DNA from: Mesorhizobium sp. AR10
GTDB lineage: Bacteria; Pseudomonadota; Alphaproteobacteria; Rhizobiales; Rhizobiaceae
Reading direction: 5' to 3'
DNA: 64,000 nt
NCBI RefSeq assembly: GCF_024746795.1
Contig: NZ_CP080524.1
Coordinates: 3,450,001-3,514,000 of the forward strand
Within the stretch, counting starts at the first letter, position 1, and each line of letters begins with the position of its first letter. The position numbers were made by a program, and so were the translations under genes. Positions 17,391 through 25,710 of the stretch are shown piece after piece. The notes under the pieces were generated by a model. It had not been told where the DNA came from and searched no databases. It saw nothing but the letters and a program-made list of their open reading frames with translations.

Positions 17391-17867
17391 TCAGATCCAG
17401 CGCCGCACCCTTTTCGCATAGTCCCGGTATTTCTTGCCGAACTTCGCCGCCAGCACCTTTTCCTCGCCCTCGATCGCGACCTTCTGCGTGGCAAAGGCTG
17501 CGATCAAGGCGAGCGGCAGAAACCAGGCGATGCCCGAAACGAGGGCCACGCCGATCAACAGCAGTGTGTTGGCCAGATACATCGGATTGCGGGTGATGCC
17601 GAAAGGGCCTGACGTGACCAGGTGGTCCGGCACGGCGTTCGGATTCATCGTCGTCCTGGCCCGGATCATGGTGCGGATCGCTGTGAACCAGAGCGCGGCG
17701 ACGCCGAACAATGCCACCCAGCCGGCGGCGAAGAGGATGTCGCCCAGAAGGTTGCCGATCCATGGCAGCGGATAGAGAAGGCCGAGCGCGATGCTGATGG
17801 CGATGGCCGCGATATAGATCAGCGGCGGCCAAGGTATTAGCCCCGGTTTCGGCTGACTGACGGTCAT
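17391..17867 (-). CDS. Membrane methyltransferase of the isoprenylcysteine carboxyl methyltransferase / PEMT family
   Basis: A 158-residue integral membrane protein with about four hydrophobic helices. The family signature GPFGITRNPMYLANTLLLIG (89-108) is followed by a C-terminal cofactor-binding stretch (EGEEKVLAAKFGKKYRDYAKR). Related bacterial proteins methylate lipids or small hydrophobic acceptors; no isoprenylated protein is expected here. The ATG at 17867 overlaps the stop of the DUF1624 gene by 4 bases, so the pair is translationally coupled. The substrate is unknown. Confidence 0.8.
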   Translation of the reverse strand: MTVSQPKPGLIPWPPLIYIAAIAISIALGLLYPLPWIGNLLGDILFAAGWVALFGVAALWFTAIRTMIRARTTMNPNAVPDHLVTSGPFGITRNPMYLANTLLLIGVALVSGIAWFLPLALIAAFATQKVAIEGEEKVLAAKFGKKYRDYAKRVRRWI

Positions 17868-18862
17868 TGCTGCCCTCCCTCCATCATTGTGCTCTCGGCC
17901 TTGGCGGTGCAGGTGCCGGCGAGATCGGACAGATGCGCTTTCCACTCGGGGCTTGGGTCGCCGCTGTAGAGCCGATCCAGCGAGGCTTCGCCCTCCATCG
18001 TATCGAGCATGCACACACAATAGCTGGCGCAGAACTCCGTGTCGCGCGATTGCTCGCACGATACCTGGCACTCTTTCAGGAAGGTGACCTCCCGGGTTTC
18101 GACCTGTGCCGGCATGACTTGCGAAAACAGCCAGATGCAGCCGAACAGCAGCGGCTGGTGGATCAGGTAGAAAGCCAGGCTGTGGCGGCCAATGAAGACC
18201 AGTGGATTTGCCCAGCGGCCGGGCGTGAGGCCAGCCAACCGGGTCAGCACACCGGAGGTTGAGGCGAGCGTTGTTGCCGCGATGCCGGCAAGTACGGCGC
18301 CGAACCAGGGAAACACAGGAACATAGTCGTTGGAACGCGGGTTGGTTGCCGACAGGCCGACCCACCACAGAGCGGGATGGTCGAAGGTTGCGGACCTGAG
18401 ATAAAATGGCGCCGCGATCACGATAGCCGCCACCAAAAGCGTCAGCAGCGCCGGCAGCCTCAGGAACAGCAGGGCGAGCAGGCTGGCCAGTGCGATCTCA
18501 TGCAATATGCCGAAGAAGACGAAGCCGTTGGGCGTGGCGATCCGGGTGACGAGCGAAATGGCTATTGCCGCCACGGCAACCATGGCGAAGCGCCTCCAGA
18601 AGCCCGGCCAGCGGATTTGCCTGCCATGGGCGAGGTACAGGCTGACGCCGACGAGAAACAGGAAGGTCGAGGCGATGCAGCGCGCATAGATCTTCCACCA
18701 GCCGACCGCGGTCAGGCCGGGATCGGTGTAGCCGAAGAATTCGAGATCCCAGGTGAAATGGTAGCTCGCCATGGCAATAAGGGCGATGCCGCGCACCACG
18801 TCGATGGCGATGATGCGCTTGGGTCGGTCCTGAACGGGTGCGGTCGGGGTATCGATGCTCAT
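17864..18862 (-). CDS. DUF1624 / heparan-alpha-glucosaminide N-acetyltransferase-like membrane protein with Cys-rich tail
   Basis: A 332-residue membrane protein if started at the ATG at 18862 (MSIDTPTAPVQ). The core motif IAIDVVRGIALIAMASYHFTWDLEFFG matches the DUF1624 acyltransferase fold, and about eight hydrophobic helices end with HSLAFYLIHQPLLFG. The last ~75 residues are soluble and hold seven cysteines (pattern C-x3-C-x8-C-x3-C-x-C and a later C), probably periplasmic and disulfide-bonded. It is probably a transmembrane acyltransferase for an envelope sugar; the acceptor is unknown. It shares an operon with the downstream methyltransferase. An in-frame upstream ATG at 18982 would add 40 polar residues and is less likely. 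Confidence 0.78.
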   Translation of the reverse strand: MSIDTPTAPVQDRPKRIIAIDVVRGIALIAMASYHFTWDLEFFGYTDPGLTAVGWWKIYARCIASTFLFLVGVSLYLAHGRQIRWPGFWRRFAMVAVAAIAISLVTRIATPNGFVFFGILHEIALASLLALLFLRLPALLTLLVAAIVIAAPFYLRSATFDHPALWWVGLSATNPRSNDYVPVFPWFGAVLAGIAATTLASTSGVLTRLAGLTPGRWANPLVFIGRHSLAFYLIHQPLLFGCIWLFSQVMPAQVETREVTFLKECQVSCEQSRDTEFCASYCVCMLDTMEGEASLDRLYSGDPSPEWKAHLSDLAGTCTAKAESTMMEGGQQ

Positions 18863-19105
18863 GGTCTCGTAGTTCTGATTCAGCAAGCCAAGACGACTAG
18901 CACGGTTGCCCCGGACAAAAGAAGGCAGGGCATCGCCGGCGTCAGTACGGACGTGCCGCAGACTCCGCATCGGGACTCGCATTAGGCCAGCGGCGGAAAG
19001 CCTTTGGCCGGCTGCGCTTTTTGCCGTGAAGGGGTCGGTTTCCTGTTACCGGCGCAAGGATCGTCACGGCAGATTTGGCCGCGCGATTCTGCTTTGGGGA
19101 AAGCA

Positions 19106-20305
19106 ATGTCCACCCATGTGCGCCATCCAATCTGGCTTCCGGCCTTGCGGCCGGCGGATGCCCGCACCTTTGCCTCGCTCTATGCGGTCGAATCCTTTGC
19201 GCGTGCCACCGTGTCGAGCGTCATCCCGATCCAGGCCTACGAGATCCTGCACAACGAACAGATCGTCTCGATTCTCTACACAATCGTAGCTATGCTCGGC
19301 CTGTCGGTGACGCTGTTCATGCCGATGCTGATCCGGCGCTTTGCCCGGCGCTGGGTCTACACCGCCGGCGCCTGCCTGCTTGCCATCGGTTCGCTGTTCT
19401 TCGTCACCCACACGCTTGCCGGTCAGCTGGCGGGCATGCTTTGCCGCGTCATGGGCGCCAGCGCTTTGTCGATCACGCTCAACCTCTACATCATGGACCA
19501 CATCCGCAAGACCGACTTCATGCAGGCCGAGTCGCTGCGCATGGCGTGGTCGATGTTCGCCTGGACCGGCGGGCCGACACTCGGCATTTTTCTCTACACG
19601 AGCTTCGGCATCTATGCCGCGCATGGCGCGGTTGCCGTCTTTTCCATGATCCTGCTGGTGCTGTTCTGGACCTATCGGCTCGGCGACAACCAATCGATAC
19701 GTCCGGGCAAGACGCGACCGGCCAATCCGCTGGCCAATATCGGCCGTTTCGTCGCCCAGCCGCGACTGAGGCTGGCCTGGCTGATCGCCTTCGGCCGCTC
19801 CTGCTTTTGGACGACCTTTTTCGTCTACGGGCCGCTGTTCATGGTGATCACCGGCGAGGGCAAGCTTGCCGGCGGCCTGCTGGTTTCGGCGGGCAACGCG
19901 CTGTTGTTCATGGCTATCTTCTGGGGCAAGGCGGGAAAGCGGTTCGGCGGCCGGCGGACGATGACGTTCGCCTATTTCGCCATGTCGGCCACGCTTTTGG
20001 CGGCTGGCGCCGTCGGCGAAACCGTGCCGCTGCTCACCGGCGCTTTCCTGCTTTGCGGCGCCTTCTTCACCATTGCGCTGGATGCGCTGGGCTCGACCGC
20101 CTTCATGCGCTCGGTGCGATCCTATGAGAGGTCGCAGATGGCGGCGGTGTATCGCACCTATCTCGACTTTTCAGAACTCATCCCGCCGCTGGTCTATTCG
20201 GTGGTGCTGGTGTTCTTCGGCCTGGGCTCGGTTTTCGCGACGCTTGGTCTGCTGGCGGCGGTTTGCGGGTTCGTTACGTGGCGCTATCTGCCGAAGTCGC
20301 TTTGA
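19106..20305 (+). CDS. MFS transporter
   Basis: A 399-residue carrier with about 12 hydrophobic helices. The ATG at 19106 (MSTHVRHPIWLPALRP) is chosen; upstream in-frame sequence is not protein-like. There is a cluster of basic residues after helix 2 (RRFARRW), as in MFS loop 2-3, and FGGRRTM in the second half. No family-level substrate signature was recognised. It ends 3 bases before the convergent Rieske oxygenase gene. Confidence 0.82.
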   Translation: MSTHVRHPIWLPALRPADARTFASLYAVESFARATVSSVIPIQAYEILHNEQIVSILYTIVAMLGLSVTLFMPMLIRRFARRWVYTAGACLLAIGSLFFVTHTLAGQLAGMLCRVMGASALSITLNLYIMDHIRKTDFMQAESLRMAWSMFAWTGGPTLGIFLYTSFGIYAAHGAVAVFSMILLVLFWTYRLGDNQSIRPGKTRPANPLANIGRFVAQPRLRLAWLIAFGRSCFWTTFFVYGPLFMVITGEGKLAGGLLVSAGNALLFMAIFWGKAGKRFGGRRTMTFAYFAMSATLLAAGAVGETVPLLTGAFLLCGAFFTIALDALGSTAFMRSVRSYERSQMAAVYRTYLDFSELIPPLVYSVVLVFFGLGSVFATLGLLAAVCGFVTWRYLPKSL

Positions 20306-20308
20306 TCT

Positions 20309-21490
20309 TCAGGGCTTGGGTGCATGCGCTGCATGCCGCTCGCGCACCCAGTTGTGAAAGCGGTGCAGGTCATATTCCTCGGGCATCAGCACGCCGGCCT
20401 GGTGGCGTATCGAGCGCAGGCCTTTCTGGTTGACCTCGCAGATCGCCGCATCCTCCTCCAGCACCTGCCTGCCGAAGGCGACGATGTTGTCGATGTCGGC
20501 TGAGGGCGCGGCGAGCGCCTCGGGCGAAAAAAGCCATTCGGCGGTGAGTTCTGTCTGCTCGGCCCCGAGCGGCACCAGCCGCACGGTTCTGACATAGTCG
20601 ACGTGGCCAACGATGAACATCGACGGCAGATTGGTGGCGTAGGTTTGCCCGGCGACGCGCTCGGCGGGCGTCAGCTCGGCGAAGACCGGGCCATGCGCCT
20701 GTCCGTCGCGCGACCAGGTCTCGGCCCCGACGCGCAGGCCGCCGGAAAACTCCGGCGCGTCATTGTCGGCATGGCGCACCCAGTCCGGGTCGTCGTGCCG
20801 TCCCATCAGGCCGCGGCCATAGATCGGCACCAGCCTAGACAGATCCTTGTGGACGCCCGGGCAGTGCAGGCATTCGTTGAAGTTTTCCCAAAAGATCTTC
20901 CAGTTGCAGTTCATTACCTTGCGCAACGCATGGCCGCTCACCAGCGTCTCCAGCGGCCAGTTGGAAAGGTTGCCGGATGCGGGATCGAACGATGCTTGCG
21001 CCGAACCGCCGGCGTCTTCGCCGAGATTGACGAAGACAAAACCGCGCCACACCGACAGCGCCACGCGGTAGAGCGGGTGATCGGCCTTGTCGAAACCTTC
21101 CGGCAGCGACTTCGACGGCACGCGCACGAGATCGCCGCGCAGCGAATAGGACCAGGCGTGATAGGGGCAGGTGATGAGCCGCGCCTTCAGCCGGCCCTCG
21201 CTCTCCTGGCAAAGCTGCGAGCCGCGATGCCGGCAGGTGTTATGGAAGGCGCGCAATTCGCCGGTGTCGTCGCGCAGCACGACGATTTCCTGCGTGCCGA
21301 TGCGGAATGTCTTGAAAGCCAGCGGTTGCGCGAGATCGGCCTCGCGGCAGACCAGCAGCCAGCTTTTGTACCAGATGGCGTCGAGATCCCGCTGATGGGC
21401 CGCGATATCCCAATAGGCCGATGATGGCAGCGTCGGTTCGGCTCTGGTCAGGCCGTTATAGGGATCGTGCTCGCTCGGGCTGGGTTGCAT
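20309..21490 (-). CDS. Rieske [2Fe-2S] aromatic-ring-hydroxylating-type oxygenase, alpha subunit (possible betaine demethylase)
   Basis: A 393-residue oxygenase component. The Rieske centre is Cys86-x-His88 (CRHRG) and Cys108-xx-His111 (CPYHAW). The mononuclear iron site is in the C-terminal domain (WENFNECLHCPGVH). Such proteins include GbcA (glycine betaine monooxygenase), stachydrine demethylases and carnitine monooxygenase as well as true ring dioxygenases. The window is rich in N-demethylation enzymes, which favours a quaternary-amine substrate. No reductase gene is adjacent. The start at 21490 (MQPSPSEHDP) is supported by family-like N-terminal sequence; it diverges from the chaC-like gene. 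Confidence 0.85.
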   Translation of the reverse strand: MQPSPSEHDPYNGLTRAEPTLPSSAYWDIAAHQRDLDAIWYKSWLLVCREADLAQPLAFKTFRIGTQEIVVLRDDTGELRAFHNTCRHRGSQLCQESEGRLKARLITCPYHAWSYSLRGDLVRVPSKSLPEGFDKADHPLYRVALSVWRGFVFVNLGEDAGGSAQASFDPASGNLSNWPLETLVSGHALRKVMNCNWKIFWENFNECLHCPGVHKDLSRLVPIYGRGLMGRHDDPDWVRHADNDAPEFSGGLRVGAETWSRDGQAHGPVFAELTPAERVAGQTYATNLPSMFIVGHVDYVRTVRLVPLGAEQTELTAEWLFSPEALAAPSADIDNIVAFGRQVLEEDAAICEVNQKGLRSIRHQAGVLMPEEYDLHRFHNWVRERHAAHAPKP

Positions 21491-21624
21491 GACAGGCTTC
21501 CTCCGATGTGCCAGCCGACACCCCGGCAAATCGTTTGTCAATCAACCCCCCGGCATTGCCGGTTTCGGGCGCGGCGCATAATCATGCGGCAGAAACGGGA
21601 TTTGGGAACGTGGCCGCACGACAG

Positions 21625-22329
21625 ATGTCGCTTACGCCGGAATTGGTCGCGCGCTGCTGGCGCGAAGTTGAAGATGCCGGGCCTGACCCGGATGCGGCGC
21701 ATCTGGACGATGGTGACTATGACGCAATGCTGGACGAGCTGCAGGCTGCACTCCCCGCCACCGAGCCGCTATGGCTGTTCGGCTACGGCTCGCTGATCTG
21801 GAAACCTGAAATCGACCATGTCGAGGAACGTGTCGCTGTCGCGCGCGGCTGGCACCGATCCTTTTGCATGAACATGACGCGCTGGCGCGGCACCAAGGAG
21901 TGCCCCGGCCTGATGATGGCTCTCGATCGTGGCGGGCAGTGCAAGGGCGTGGCCTTTCGGCTGGCCGACGGTGACCGGCGGCAGCAGCTAGGCAAGCTTT
22001 TGCGGCGCGAAGTGACGCTGAAGCCGACAAGCTACCATCCCCGCCTGCTGAGGCTGGCGAGTAACTGCGGGCCGTTGCGGGCGCTGGCTTTCGTCATCAA
22101 CCGCAACGGCACTACCTATGCCGGCCCGCTCGACGACCATGAGGTCGTGGAAAGACTGGCCGTGTCCTGCGGGCATTGGGGATCGGGCGCCGACTACCTC
22201 TACAATACGGTGAAAAACCTGGAGGAGCGCGGCATTCACGACCGCCATCTGTGGCGGCTGCAGCGGCTTGTTGCCGAGCGGATCGCGGTGTCTGAGGCCT
22301 CAGGCAGAGTGGCGCATTCACGCTGGTAA
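21625..22329 (+). CDS. chaC: ChaC-family gamma-glutamylcyclotransferase
   Basis: Predicted glutathione-degrading enzyme releasing 5-oxoproline. The signature LWLFGYGSLIWKPEI marks the substrate-binding loop of the fold, followed by a core containing RRSFCMN-like and YAGPL segments. Length is 234 residues from the ATG at 21625, with a ~45-residue N-terminal extension relative to minimal ChaC proteins. A GTG at 21610 is an alternative start. It is the last gene before the cobalamin riboswitch and is not obviously linked to the cobalamin genes. Confidence 0.85.
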   Translation: MSLTPELVARCWREVEDAGPDPDAAHLDDGDYDAMLDELQAALPATEPLWLFGYGSLIWKPEIDHVEERVAVARGWHRSFCMNMTRWRGTKECPGLMMALDRGGQCKGVAFRLADGDRRQQLGKLLRREVTLKPTSYHPRLLRLASNCGPLRALAFVINRNGTTYAGPLDDHEVVERLAVSCGHWGSGADYLYNTVKNLEERGIHDRHLWRLQRLVAERIAVSEASGRVAHSRW

Positions 22330-22385
22330 TGGGCGGATTTTGGTTTGCCGGATGCGACAATTCTGCCTATAGTCGCGACTGTCGT

Positions 22386-22596
22386 CGGTTCCGTTGGGAC
22401 CTAAGAGGGAATGCGGTGCGGGCTGACTTGTTGCCCAATGCCGTGGCTGCCCCCGCAACTGTGTGCGGTAGTCCTCTCCATATGCCACTGAAGATTTTCT
22501 TCGGGAAGGTGGGGAAGGGCGCTGATCCGCGAGCCAGGAGACCTGCCGGCGACAGGGACAGTGATTTCTGTGCCCTCGGGTGGAGGGCGAAAGGAC
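22386..22596 (+). promoter_or_regulatory. Cobalamin riboswitch (AdoCbl leader)
   Basis: Contains the conserved blocks in order: GGTTCC at 22387-22392, GGGAATGCGGTG, CTGCCCCCGCAACTGTG near 22447-22463 and GCCAGGAGACCTGCC at 22533-22547 (the B12-box region). An expression-platform hairpin follows at 22572-22588 (GCCCTC/GAGGGC), directly before the ribosome binding site AAGGA of cbtB, so control is probably at translation initiation. It would turn off cbtB-cbtA and the coupled cobP-cobO when coenzyme B12 is plentiful. Confidence 0.95.
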
Positions 22597-22601
22597 AAGA
22601 T

Positions 22602-22781
22602 ATGAATACCGCTTCCATCTCTCTCGGCGCTTCAGCTTCCTCGCAGTCGCGCTTCATGCAGCTCGCACTCGCTGCATTTCTCGGCATCTTCGTCGTCGGG
22701 GGTGTTGGCTTCTCGCATATCGAAGCGGTTCACAATGCCGCCCACGACTATCGCCATTCGATGGCATTCCCCTGCCACTGA
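22602..22781 (+). CDS. cbtB: CbtB, small subunit of putative cobalt transporter
   Basis: A 59-residue protein with one membrane helix (about 20-40, LALAAFLGIFVVGGVGF) and a C-terminal His-rich tail (SHIEAVHNAAHDYRHSMAFPCH) suited to metal binding, as in the CbtB family. It is encoded directly behind the cobalamin riboswitch with its ribosome binding site in the expression platform. CbtA follows 15 bases later. Confidence 0.94.
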   Translation: MNTASISLGASASSQSRFMQLALAAFLGIFVVGGVGFSHIEAVHNAAHDYRHSMAFPCH

Positions 22782-22796
22782 CGAGGATCTGACATC

Positions 22797-23579
22797 ATGA
22801 ACCTGTTTCGCAACGTCGTGTTCATCGCGGCGATCGCCGGGCTTGTGGCTGGCGTCGTTCTCGCCTGCCTGCAGGCCTATGCCACCGTGCCGCTCATTCT
22901 CAAGGCGGAAGTCTACGAACAGGCCGGCGGCGGCCATGAGCACGCCGCCGCGCCAGCGGCACCAGCCGCCAACGCCACCGACACCAATGCCATGAGCACC
23001 GCCGCACCGGCGCCGGCCGAGGCGGCCGCACCGGCGGAGGAGGAAGGCTGGGCGCCGGCCGACGGCTTCGAGCGCTTCGCCTTCAGTGTCGCCGCCAACA
23101 TCGTCACCGGCATCGGCTTCGCGCTGATCCTGGTCGCGGTTTCCGAGTTCGCCGGCGGCATTGGCACCTGGCGCCAGGGCGTGTTCTGGGGCCTGGCCGG
23201 CTTTGCCGTGTTCACGCTGGCACCGGGCCTTGGCCTGCCGCCCGAACTGCCGGCAATGCCGGCGGCCGACCTCACCCAGCGCCAGATCTGGTGGACGGCA
23301 ACGGTGGTGGCGACCGCGGCAGGTCTTGGCCTGATCGCCTTCCGCAAATCGCTGCCGCTGGCGATCCTGGCGGTGGCGTTGATCGTGGCGCCGCATATCG
23401 TCGGCGCGCCGCAGCCCGATAGTTTCGAGACACCGATTCCGGAAGGCCTGCACCATCAGTTCGTGGTGGCGGTGACGGTGACCAATCTGTTGTTCTGGCT
23501 GGTACTCGGCGCGGTCGTCGGCGTGGTGCGCGGACGCTTTACCGGCACGGCGACCAGCCTGCGCAACAGCTTTGCCTGA
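22797..23579 (+). CDS. cbtA: CbtA, membrane subunit of putative cobalt transporter
   Basis: A 260-residue integral membrane protein with an N-terminal helix (6-30), a low-complexity Ala/Pro/Glu-rich loop (about 45-85, starting with a GGGHEH metal-binding-like patch) and four further helices. The family pairs with CbtB and is typically under B12 riboswitch control. The loop is longer than in many relatives. Its stop overlaps the likely TTG start of cobP. Confidence 0.93.
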   Translation: MNLFRNVVFIAAIAGLVAGVVLACLQAYATVPLILKAEVYEQAGGGHEHAAAPAAPAANATDTNAMSTAAPAPAEAAAPAEEEGWAPADGFERFAFSVAANIVTGIGFALILVAVSEFAGGIGTWRQGVFWGLAGFAVFTLAPGLGLPPELPAMPAADLTQRQIWWTATVVATAAGLGLIAFRKSLPLAILAVALIVAPHIVGAPQPDSFETPIPEGLHHQFVVAVTVTNLLFWLVLGAVVGVVRGRFTGTATSLRNSFA

Positions 23580-24099
23580 TCGCGCTGCCCTTCGCGGGGG
23601 ATTGACCTTCATCATCGGCGGTGCGCGCTCCGGCAAGAGCGCGCACGCCGAAAAACTGGTGACAGCCGGTGCTGCGCCGTGGACCTATATCGCGACCGCT
23701 GAAGCCTATGACGACGAGATGCGCCAGCGCATCGCGCTGCATCGGGCGCGGCGCGGCGAGGGCTGGACGACCGTCGATGCGCCACTCGATCTTGCGGGCG
23801 AGATCGCGGCGCTGCCTGAGGGCAGACCTGTCCTCGTCGACTGCCTGACGCTGTGGCTGACCAACCATATGCTGGCCGATCATGATCTTGAGTCCGAATG
23901 CCTGAGGCTGGCAGATGTGCTGTCGCGACCGCGTGGACCGTGGTTCGTGGTTTCCAACGAAGTCGGCCAGGGCATCGTGCCCGACAATGCGCTGGCAAGA
24001 CGCTTTCGCGATGTTGCCGGCCGGCTCAACCAGCAGGTCGCGGCAATAGCCGATACAGTGCTGCTGATGGTAGCGGGGCTGCCGCTCAAGGTGAAGTGA
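23572..24099 (+). CDS. cobP: Adenosylcobinamide kinase / adenosylcobinamide-phosphate guanylyltransferase
   Basis: Bifunctional late enzyme of cobalamin assembly: phosphorylates adenosylcobinamide then transfers GMP. The 175-residue protein has Walker A GGARSGKS (16-23), VDCLTLWLTNHML and SNEVGQGIVPDN, all CobU/CobP signatures. There is no ATG at the 5' end. The first start is a TTG at 23572 overlapping the cbtA stop; a second TTG at 23602 would begin almost directly at the P-loop strand. Translation probably depends on coupling to cbtA, which places cobP under the same riboswitch. Confidence 0.93.
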   Translation: MPDRAALRGGLTFIIGGARSGKSAHAEKLVTAGAAPWTYIATAEAYDDEMRQRIALHRARRGEGWTTVDAPLDLAGEIAALPEGRPVLVDCLTLWLTNHMLADHDLESECLRLADVLSRPRGPWFVVSNEVGQGIVPDNALARRFRDVAGRLNQQVAAIADTVLLMVAGLPLKVK

Positions 24100-24100
24100 C

Positions 24101-24724
24101 ATGGCTGACAGCAAACACATCGACGGCAAGGACGAAGAACGCCACCGCGCCAAGATGGCCAAGCGCAAGGCGGTGCAGGACGCCGAGGTGGCGGCCAAGA
24201 CGGTTGAGAAGGGGCTGCTGATCGTCAACACCGGGCCCGGCAAGGGCAAGACCACCGCCGCCTTCGGCCTGGCGCTGAGAATGCTCGGCTATGGCAAGCG
24301 CATCGGCGTCGTGCAGTTCATCAAGGGCAAATGGCATACGGGCGAGAAGGACGCCTTTGCCGCTTTCGGTGACCGCGTCGTCTGGCACACTATGGGCGAG
24401 GGGTTCACCTGGGAGACGCAGGATCTGAAGCGCGACATTGCGGCGGCCGAGGCGGCCTGGGCCAAGGTGCTCGAACTGATGGCCGACCCTTCGATCAGCC
24501 TGCTGGTGCTCGACGAATTGAACATCGCGCTACGCTACGACTATCTCGATATCGACAAGGTGGTTGCCGCACTGACGGCGCGGCGCGAGGGTCTGCATGT
24601 CGTCGTCACCGGCCGCAACGCTAAGCCGGCACTGGTAGAGGCGGCCGATCTGGTCACCGAGATGGGCGTGACCAAGCACCATTTCTCGGCAGGCGTGAAG
24701 GCGCAGCAAGGGATAGAGTTCTGA
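24101..24724 (+). CDS. cobO: Cob(I)yrinic acid a,c-diamide adenosyltransferase
   Basis: Attaches the 5'-deoxyadenosyl ligand to the corrin cobalt. The 207-residue protein has the P-loop NTGPGKGKTT (43-52), LVLDELNIALRYDYLD, and VVVTGRNAKPALVEAADLVTEM, as in CobO/BtuR. The N-terminus (DEERHRAKMAKRKAVQDAEV) is the usual basic helix. It starts one base after the cobP stop, in the riboswitch-led operon. Confidence 0.96.
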   Translation: MADSKHIDGKDEERHRAKMAKRKAVQDAEVAAKTVEKGLLIVNTGPGKGKTTAAFGLALRMLGYGKRIGVVQFIKGKWHTGEKDAFAAFGDRVVWHTMGEGFTWETQDLKRDIAAAEAAWAKVLELMADPSISLLVLDELNIALRYDYLDIDKVVAALTARREGLHVVVTGRNAKPALVEAADLVTEMGVTKHHFSAGVKAQQGIEF

Positions 24725-24732
24725 CGATCGGC

Positions 24733-25710
24733 TCAGAACGTCAGAACCATGAGAATCGCCGCCAGAATGGCGAACAGGGCGATCAGCAGGTAGTCGGCGA
24801 CCTGATATAGCCTCAGCGCCCGTCTGATATCCAGGCTGTCCGCCTCGCGCCGGCCGCCTTCGCCCATGAAGGCATCTTCGACGATGACGCCGCCATAGCT
24901 GCGCGGCCCAGCCAGCGCCAGGCCGAGCGCACCGGCCATCGCCGCTTCCGGCCAGCCGGCATTTGGCGAGCGATGTTTTTTCGCGTCGCGCTGCATGGCT
25001 TTCCAAGCGTTGCGGGGATCGGCGCCCCTGACCAGAAAGGCGGCGAGCACGATCAACAGCGCGGTCAGCCTGGAGGCCGGCAAGTTGATGAAATCGTCAA
25101 ATCGGGCCGCCGCCCGGCCGAAGGCCTCGTGGCGCGGCGTGCGGTGGCCGATCATCGAATCGGCGGTGTTGGCTGCCTTGTAGGCGACGCCGCCTGCCAG
25201 GCCGCAAACACCGGTCCAGAAGGCGGGTGCCACGATGCCGTCGGAAAAATTTTCGGCCAGGCTTTCGATCGCGGCGCGGGCAACACCCGGTTTGTCGAGC
25301 TTTTCCGGATCGCGGCCGACGATACGCGAGACGGCGATGCGGCCGAGCCTCAGCCCGCCTGTGTCGAGCGCGTCGGCTACCGCCTCGACATGCTCAGCCA
25401 GGCTCTTCTGCGACAGAAGAGACGATGCCAGAATTGCGGTGATAACCATGCCGGTAGGGAATATCTGCCAGAGCACGATTTGCAGCACAAAGGCGATGGC
25501 CGCAGGCACCAGCACGATGATCAGCAGTGCAATGACGCCTCGGCGGCGACGCAGCGCGTCGGAATCAGTGGCGCGGTTGAGCCTTCGATCGAGAAAGGAT
25601 ATCAGCCTGCCAAACCAGGTGACGGGGTGGCCTATGGCTCGGAACAGCCAGTCCGGGTAGCCCAGGGTGCGTTCAATGACTAGCGACAGGAAAGCGATCA
25701 GGATCGACAT
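24733..25710 (-). CDS. cobD: Adenosylcobinamide-phosphate synthase CobD/CbiB
   Basis: Membrane enzyme that joins the aminopropanol (phosphate) arm to cobyric acid. The 325-residue product starts with a hydrophobic helix then LGYPDWLFRAIGHPVTWFGRLI, the family N-terminus, and has ESLAENFSDGIVAPAFW and KAANTADSMIGHR. Its start codon (25708-25710) overlaps that of cobC on the other strand in a shared CATG. It converges with cobO, 8 bases apart. Confidence 0.95.
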   Translation of the reverse strand: MSILIAFLSLVIERTLGYPDWLFRAIGHPVTWFGRLISFLDRRLNRATDSDALRRRRGVIALLIIVLVPAAIAFVLQIVLWQIFPTGMVITAILASSLLSQKSLAEHVEAVADALDTGGLRLGRIAVSRIVGRDPEKLDKPGVARAAIESLAENFSDGIVAPAFWTGVCGLAGGVAYKAANTADSMIGHRTPRHEAFGRAAARFDDFINLPASRLTALLIVLAAFLVRGADPRNAWKAMQRDAKKHRSPNAGWPEAAMAGALGLALAGPRSYGGVIVEDAFMGEGGRREADSLDIRRALRLYQVADYLLIALFAILAAILMVLTF

